This document shows, piece by piece, positions 14,940 through 16,771 of a stretch of 16,771 bases of DNA (positions are counted from its first letter, which is position 1; each line of letters begins with the position of its first letter). The stretch is from Faecalicoccus sp. (GTDB lineage: Bacteria; Bacillota_I; Bacilli_A; Erysipelotrichales; Erysipelotrichaceae). The translations under genes and the position numbers were made by a program. The stretch is from the NCBI GenBank assembly GCA_017941505.1, contig JAGAWH010000076.1, positions 1 through 16,771 of the forward strand, read 5' to 3'. The notes under the pieces were generated by a model. That model was not told the DNA's origin, ran no database searches, and worked only from the letters and a program-made list of their open reading frames with translations.

Positions 14940-15010
14940 TAACGTTAAACCAATGAAACTAAAATGTTAGGAAATTGTCGTTTTGAAAGAGAGTTGAGAT
15001 ATTGGTGATT
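14940..15010. other. Spacer without a recognised element
   Basis: AT-rich sequence between the nagB promoter and the decayed toxin copy. I see no gene, RNA or clear inverted repeat. It may be the eroded 5' half of toxin copy 1, but only GGTGATTT near 15004 still matches the intact copy. Confidence 0.4.
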
Positions 15011-15014
15011 TATC

Positions 15015-15125
15015 ATGATATTGTGGGTAATCTTAGCCGTACAATTAGGTATGAAGTCAAAAGACGATTCGAAAAAAAGAAAAATGGCCGCCCGTCCTCC
15101 AAACGTTAGCAGCCATTTTAGCTAA
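15015..15125 (+). pseudogene. Decayed second copy of the small membrane toxin gene
   Basis: From 15027 the sequence matches the intact toxin gene at 15471 almost base for base, through VILAVQLGMKSKDDSKKRK. Upstream the first 26 codons are missing or eroded, and there is no ribosome binding site comparable to the intact copy. A one-base loss after the Lys-rich stretch changes the end. What remains open is 36 codons from the ATG at 15015: MILWVILAVQLGMKSKDDSK..., then RKMAARPPNVSSHFS. One short hydrophobic stretch remains, too short for a normal membrane span plus N-terminus. The 3' half is better kept than the 5' half: the stem, the terminator-like element and an antisense promoter are all present. 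It may therefore survive as a source of regulatory RNA rather than as a toxin. Confidence 0.7.
15081..15119 (+). repeat. RNA stem around the toxin stop region, copy 1
   Basis: AAAATGGC (15081-15088) and GCCATTTT (15112-15119), a perfect 8-bp inverted repeat. It corresponds to the 10-bp stem of the intact copy, but both arms have changed together (see the finding on covariation). Confidence 0.7.
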
Positions 15126-15130
15126 TTTTT

Positions 15131-15156
15131 GAGGGCAACCGTCATCGGTGCTGCTC
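15131..15156 (+). terminator. Terminator-like conserved element, copy 1
   Basis: GAGGGCAACCG TCAT CGGTGCTGCTC. The inner ACCG/CGGT stem and GGGCAACCGTCATCGGTGCT core are identical to copy 2. The outer arms are weaker (GAG/CTC) and no T-run follows at once, so termination is likely poor. Confidence 0.5.
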
Positions 15157-15162
15157 ATATGT

Positions 15163-15171
15163 ATTTTATCA
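15163..15171 (-). promoter_or_regulatory. Possible antisense promoter, copy 1
   Basis: Extended -10 TGA TAAAAT on the minus strand, without a clear -35. Transcription would begin near 15156 and run antisense through the terminator element and the decayed toxin copy, at the same relative place as the antisense promoter of copy 2. Confidence 0.4.
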
Positions 15172-15274
15172 TGGCTTATTTAAGAATCCCATCACACTCA
15201 TATAACAATCTAATTCTGTAAAAATAAAAAAATTGAAGAAATTTTTGAATTGTGATGGTATGGTTAGATTCGTT

Positions 15275-15283
15275 TGTTAGAAT
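15275..15283 (+). promoter_or_regulatory. Extended -10 promoter of the toxin mRNA
   Basis: TGT TAGAAT (15275-15283) without a good -35. The predicted start at 15289-15290 coincides with the first base of the 5' hairpin, which supports the call. Confidence 0.5.
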
Positions 15284-15288
15284 GATTT

Positions 15289-15385
15289 TGTGGGAAGAAA
15301 TCCCACATGGAGCATCATAACGGTGGCGGTTGTCCTCCCAATTGAAAGGGAGGAAGCAGTCCTTCCTTACCTAACGGAAAGGGGG
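15289..15385 (+). promoter_or_regulatory. Structured 5' leader of the toxin mRNA
   Basis: Three hairpins can be drawn in about 100 bases. The first is TGTGGGA/TCCCACA (15289-15307, 7 bp), at the likely 5' end. The second is TCCTCCC/GGGAGGA (15333-15354, 7 bp). The third, CCTTCC (15361-15366), pairs with GGAAAGG (15376-15382, one bulged A) and takes up part of the AAAGGGGG ribosome binding site. A protected 5' end and an occluded ribosome site are common in type I toxin mRNAs. Confidence 0.65.
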
Positions 15386-15392
15386 TACGCTT

Positions 15393-15554
15393 ATGGACTT
15401 TGATTCAATCATTTCGTTGATTGCCCTTGTACTTCAAAGTATTGCCCTGGTGATTTCAATCATCACCCTTGTAATCTTAGCCGTACAATTAGGTATGAAG
15501 TCGAAAGACGATTCGAAAAAAAGAAAAGATGACCGCCAGTCTTCCAAACGTTAA
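15393..15554 (+). CDS. Small hydrophobic peptide, probable type I toxin (holin-like / TxpA-like)
   Basis: A 53-residue peptide: MDFDSIISLIALV, a continuous hydrophobic helix to about residue 33 (LVISIITLVILAVQLG), then a strongly charged tail MKSKDDSKKRKDDRQSSKR. One membrane span with a Lys/Arg/Asp tail is the shape of type I toxins such as TxpA, BsrG and the putative holin-like toxins of Bacillota, which damage the membrane when freed from an antisense RNA. Family membership is by pattern, not by search. Support from context: the gene is alone on the plus strand, and AAAGGGGG lies 7 bases before the ATG. The 5' leader is structured, a terminator lies 20 bases after the stop, and a good promoter faces it from 15641. 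A truncated copy lies 440 bases upstream. It could alternatively be a harmless small membrane regulator. Confidence 0.8.
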   Translation: MDFDSIISLIALVLQSIALVISIITLVILAVQLGMKSKDDSKKRKDDRQSSKR

Positions 15555-15565
15555 AGGTCATCTTT
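15525..15565 (+). repeat. RNA stem enclosing the toxin stop codon, copy 2
   Basis: AAAGATGACC (15525-15534) and GGTCATCTTT (15556-15565): perfect 10-bp inverted repeat with the TAA stop (15552-15554) in the loop. It may slow ribosomes or protect the 3' end, and would also be present, in complement, in the antisense RNA. Confidence 0.8.
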
Positions 15566-15573
15566 GACATGTT

Positions 15574-15604
15574 GGGAGGGCAACCGTCATCGGTGCTCCC
15601 TTTT
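15574..15604 (+). terminator. Terminator of the toxin mRNA
   Basis: GGGAG/CTCCC outer arms with an inner ACCG TCAT CGGT stem (15574-15600), then TTTT. The core is shared with copy 1. It lies inside the predicted sense-antisense overlap. Confidence 0.8.
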
Positions 15605-15612
15605 ACGCCTAT

Positions 15613-15641
15613 ATAGTATCATTTCTACTTGTTATATTCAA
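15613..15641 (-). promoter_or_regulatory. Antisense (antitoxin RNA) promoter facing the toxin gene
   Basis: On the minus strand TTGAAT (15641-15636), 17 bases, TACTAT (15618-15613), with TGA before the -10 (extended -10). Predicted start near 15606. The RNA would be complementary to the toxin terminator, the stop-codon stem and the coding region, the layout of RatA- or RNAII-type antitoxins. The promoter looks stronger than the toxin promoter. Confidence 0.6.
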
Positions 15642-15708
15642 TTACACCAATATTTCATTGAAATTGTTGATATGATACAAGTCTATGTTTCTTATATATC
15701 CTACCCAT

Positions 15709-16771
15709 TTATAATGGCCAGTCATATTTTTTCTTGTCTTTAACATTGATATCCTTACCAATCTGCATTTCTATAAGCTGAAGCCCTTTTTCTCCGGCAA
15801 TTACAGTGTGTTTACTTCCGACAGGCATGGTAATGAAATCTCCAATTTGAATTGTTTTGACTGCCCCATCAATGATTGTCTTTCCAAAACCATCGATGAC
15901 CGTCCAGGTTTCATCCCGTTTTTCATGGCTGTGATAGCTCATGTGATGATTGGGCTTTAATGTTAACTTTACAGTCATGCTGAAATCACTTACATCAATC
16001 ACCTGATAGGTACCCCAGCTCTTCCGGGCACACATGATTTGGTTTTGAATCTTGTTGACAAAAGGTTTAATGTCAGAACTCTGTTCTTTATCGGATACTA
16101 AAATTCCATCGGGACTTGCCACCACAACCATGTCTTTTCCACCCATGACAAGAATCGGAATATTTAATTCGTTTATGACATTGACATTCTCACATGCATC
16201 ATTCAAATGGACGTTTCCTACCGTGGTTTCATCCATTACTTCGGTAAGTATATTCCATGTACCTAAATCTTTCCATGTCCCGCGATAAGTAAGTACATTA
16301 ATGTTTGTCTCTTTTTCTGTAACGGCATAGTCAAAAGAAATCTTGTTAAGTGAATCATAATTTGAAACGAGTTCATTATAATCACATGTACCTAAAAGAT
16401 CTTTTGCCTTTTCAAGTACATATTTTAATTTATAGGCAATGACACCGCCGTTCCAAAGAGCACCTTCGTTAATATATTGCCGGGCTTTTTCTTCATCCGG
16501 CTTTTCGGTAAAGCTCCATACCTTTTGTCCGGATTCATTTTTTGTGGGTTTAATATATCCGTATTCTTCGGATGGATACGTTGGCTCGATACCCATCAGT
16601 ACAAGATTTTCATCCCCATTTTGGGCAGCTATACACATATCATGTATCGTCTTGAAATATTCTTCATCCACATAAGGATCCACCGGACATACTACTACAG
16701 CCTCTTTTTCATCAACACCTGAGACATCATGAAGATAAGCAGTCGCAAGTGCAACTGCCGCAAAAGTATCT
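15709..16771 (-). CDS. manC: Mannose-1-phosphate guanylyltransferase / mannose-6-phosphate isomerase, C-terminal part (5' end beyond the right edge)
   Basis: Bifunctional enzyme that supplies GDP-mannose for surface polysaccharides or glycoproteins. The open frame continues to the window edge (DTFAAVALATAYLHDV, then VVVCPVDPYVDEEYF), so the GTG at 16683 is an internal codon and the real start lies outside. Visible are the nucleotidyltransferase half with VCPVDPYVD, FTEKPDEEKARQYI, NGGVIAYKL and TWKDLGTWNILTEVM, then the C-terminal cupin isomerase domain: SWGTYQVIDVSDFSMTVKLTL, HHMSYHSHEKRDETWTVIDG with metal-binding His residues, and ITMPVGSKHTVIAGEKGLQLIEMQIG. The end YDWPL is a little different from the common C-terminus. 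Visible length is 353 residues, consistent with a fused enzyme of about 450. No clear terminator follows the stop at 15711-15709; the antisense promoter of the toxin locus lies 68 bases downstream. Confidence 0.92.
   Translation of the reverse strand, partial: DTFAAVALATAYLHDVSGVDEKEAVVVCPVDPYVDEEYFKTIHDMCIAAQNGDENLVLMGIEPTYPSEEYGYIKPTKNESGQKVWSFTEKPDEEKARQYINEGALWNGGVIAYKLKYVLEKAKDLLGTCDYNELVSNYDSLNKISFDYAVTEKETNINVLTYRGTWKDLGTWNILTEVMDETTVGNVHLNDACENVNVINELNIPILVMGGKDMVVVASPDGILVSDKEQSSDIKPFVNKIQNQIMCARKSWGTYQVIDVSDFSMTVKLTLKPNHHMSYHSHEKRDETWTVIDGFGKTIIDGAVKTIQIGDFITMPVGSKHTVIAGEKGLQLIEMQIGKDINVKDKKKYDWPL

Noticed and set aside
15642..15708. Terminator for manC
   Set aside because: Only a short ATTTC/GAAAT pairing is visible and no T-run follows.
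16683..16683. GTG start for the manC gene
   Set aside because: Conserved sequence (ATAYLHDV, VVVCPVD) continues upstream in frame to the window edge.

Overview
The window is AT-rich and has the gene order and codon use of a low-GC Gram-positive bacterium (Bacillota). The lack of dxr between cdsA and rseP and the overall gene style would fit an Erysipelotrichia-like member, but that placement is a guess. Almost everything is encoded on the minus strand. The exception is a small plus-strand island at about 15.0-15.6 kb.

Layout, left to right: (i) the N-terminal 245 codons of smc, with its own promoter (1-791). (ii) An essential-gene operon read leftward: pyrH, frr, uppS, cdsA, rseP (817-4720). 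A hairpin with a T-tract lies between frr and uppS, and a strong terminator follows rseP. cdsA is split by a one-base frameshift. (iii) A Dabb-domain protein and a lipoprotein-type aldo/keto reductase broken by an in-frame TAA (4789-6057). (iv) A lysine-biosynthesis operon lysA-dapA-dapB (6111-8970). It is led by a lysine riboswitch that has a visible terminator and antiterminator (8990-9202). (v) A 1241-residue secreted protein with a transglutaminase-like domain and Ig-like repeats (9256-12981). (vi) A lipoprotein with a low-complexity tail (13075-13776). (vii) nagB (13885-14676), preceded by what reads as a glmS-type self-cleaving ribozyme (about 14703-14838). (viii) A probable type I toxin-antitoxin locus: an intact 53-residue membrane peptide gene with structured mRNA and an antisense promoter, plus a decayed second copy 440 bases upstream (15015-15641). 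(ix) The C-terminal part of a fused mannose-1-phosphate guanylyltransferase / mannose-6-phosphate isomerase that runs off the right edge (15709-16771).

How the parts connect: the lys/dap genes make diaminopimelate and lysine, NagB and the ribozyme sit at the Fru6P/GlcN6P branch point, UppS and CdsA feed envelope lipid synthesis, and ManC makes GDP-mannose. The window is therefore weighted toward cell-envelope precursors. The two observations most worth following are the glmS-type ribozyme placed on nagB instead of glmS, and the duplicated toxin locus, whose two copies keep an RNA stem through paired base changes. Two genes are broken (cdsA and the reductase), and neither break lies in a long homopolymer.
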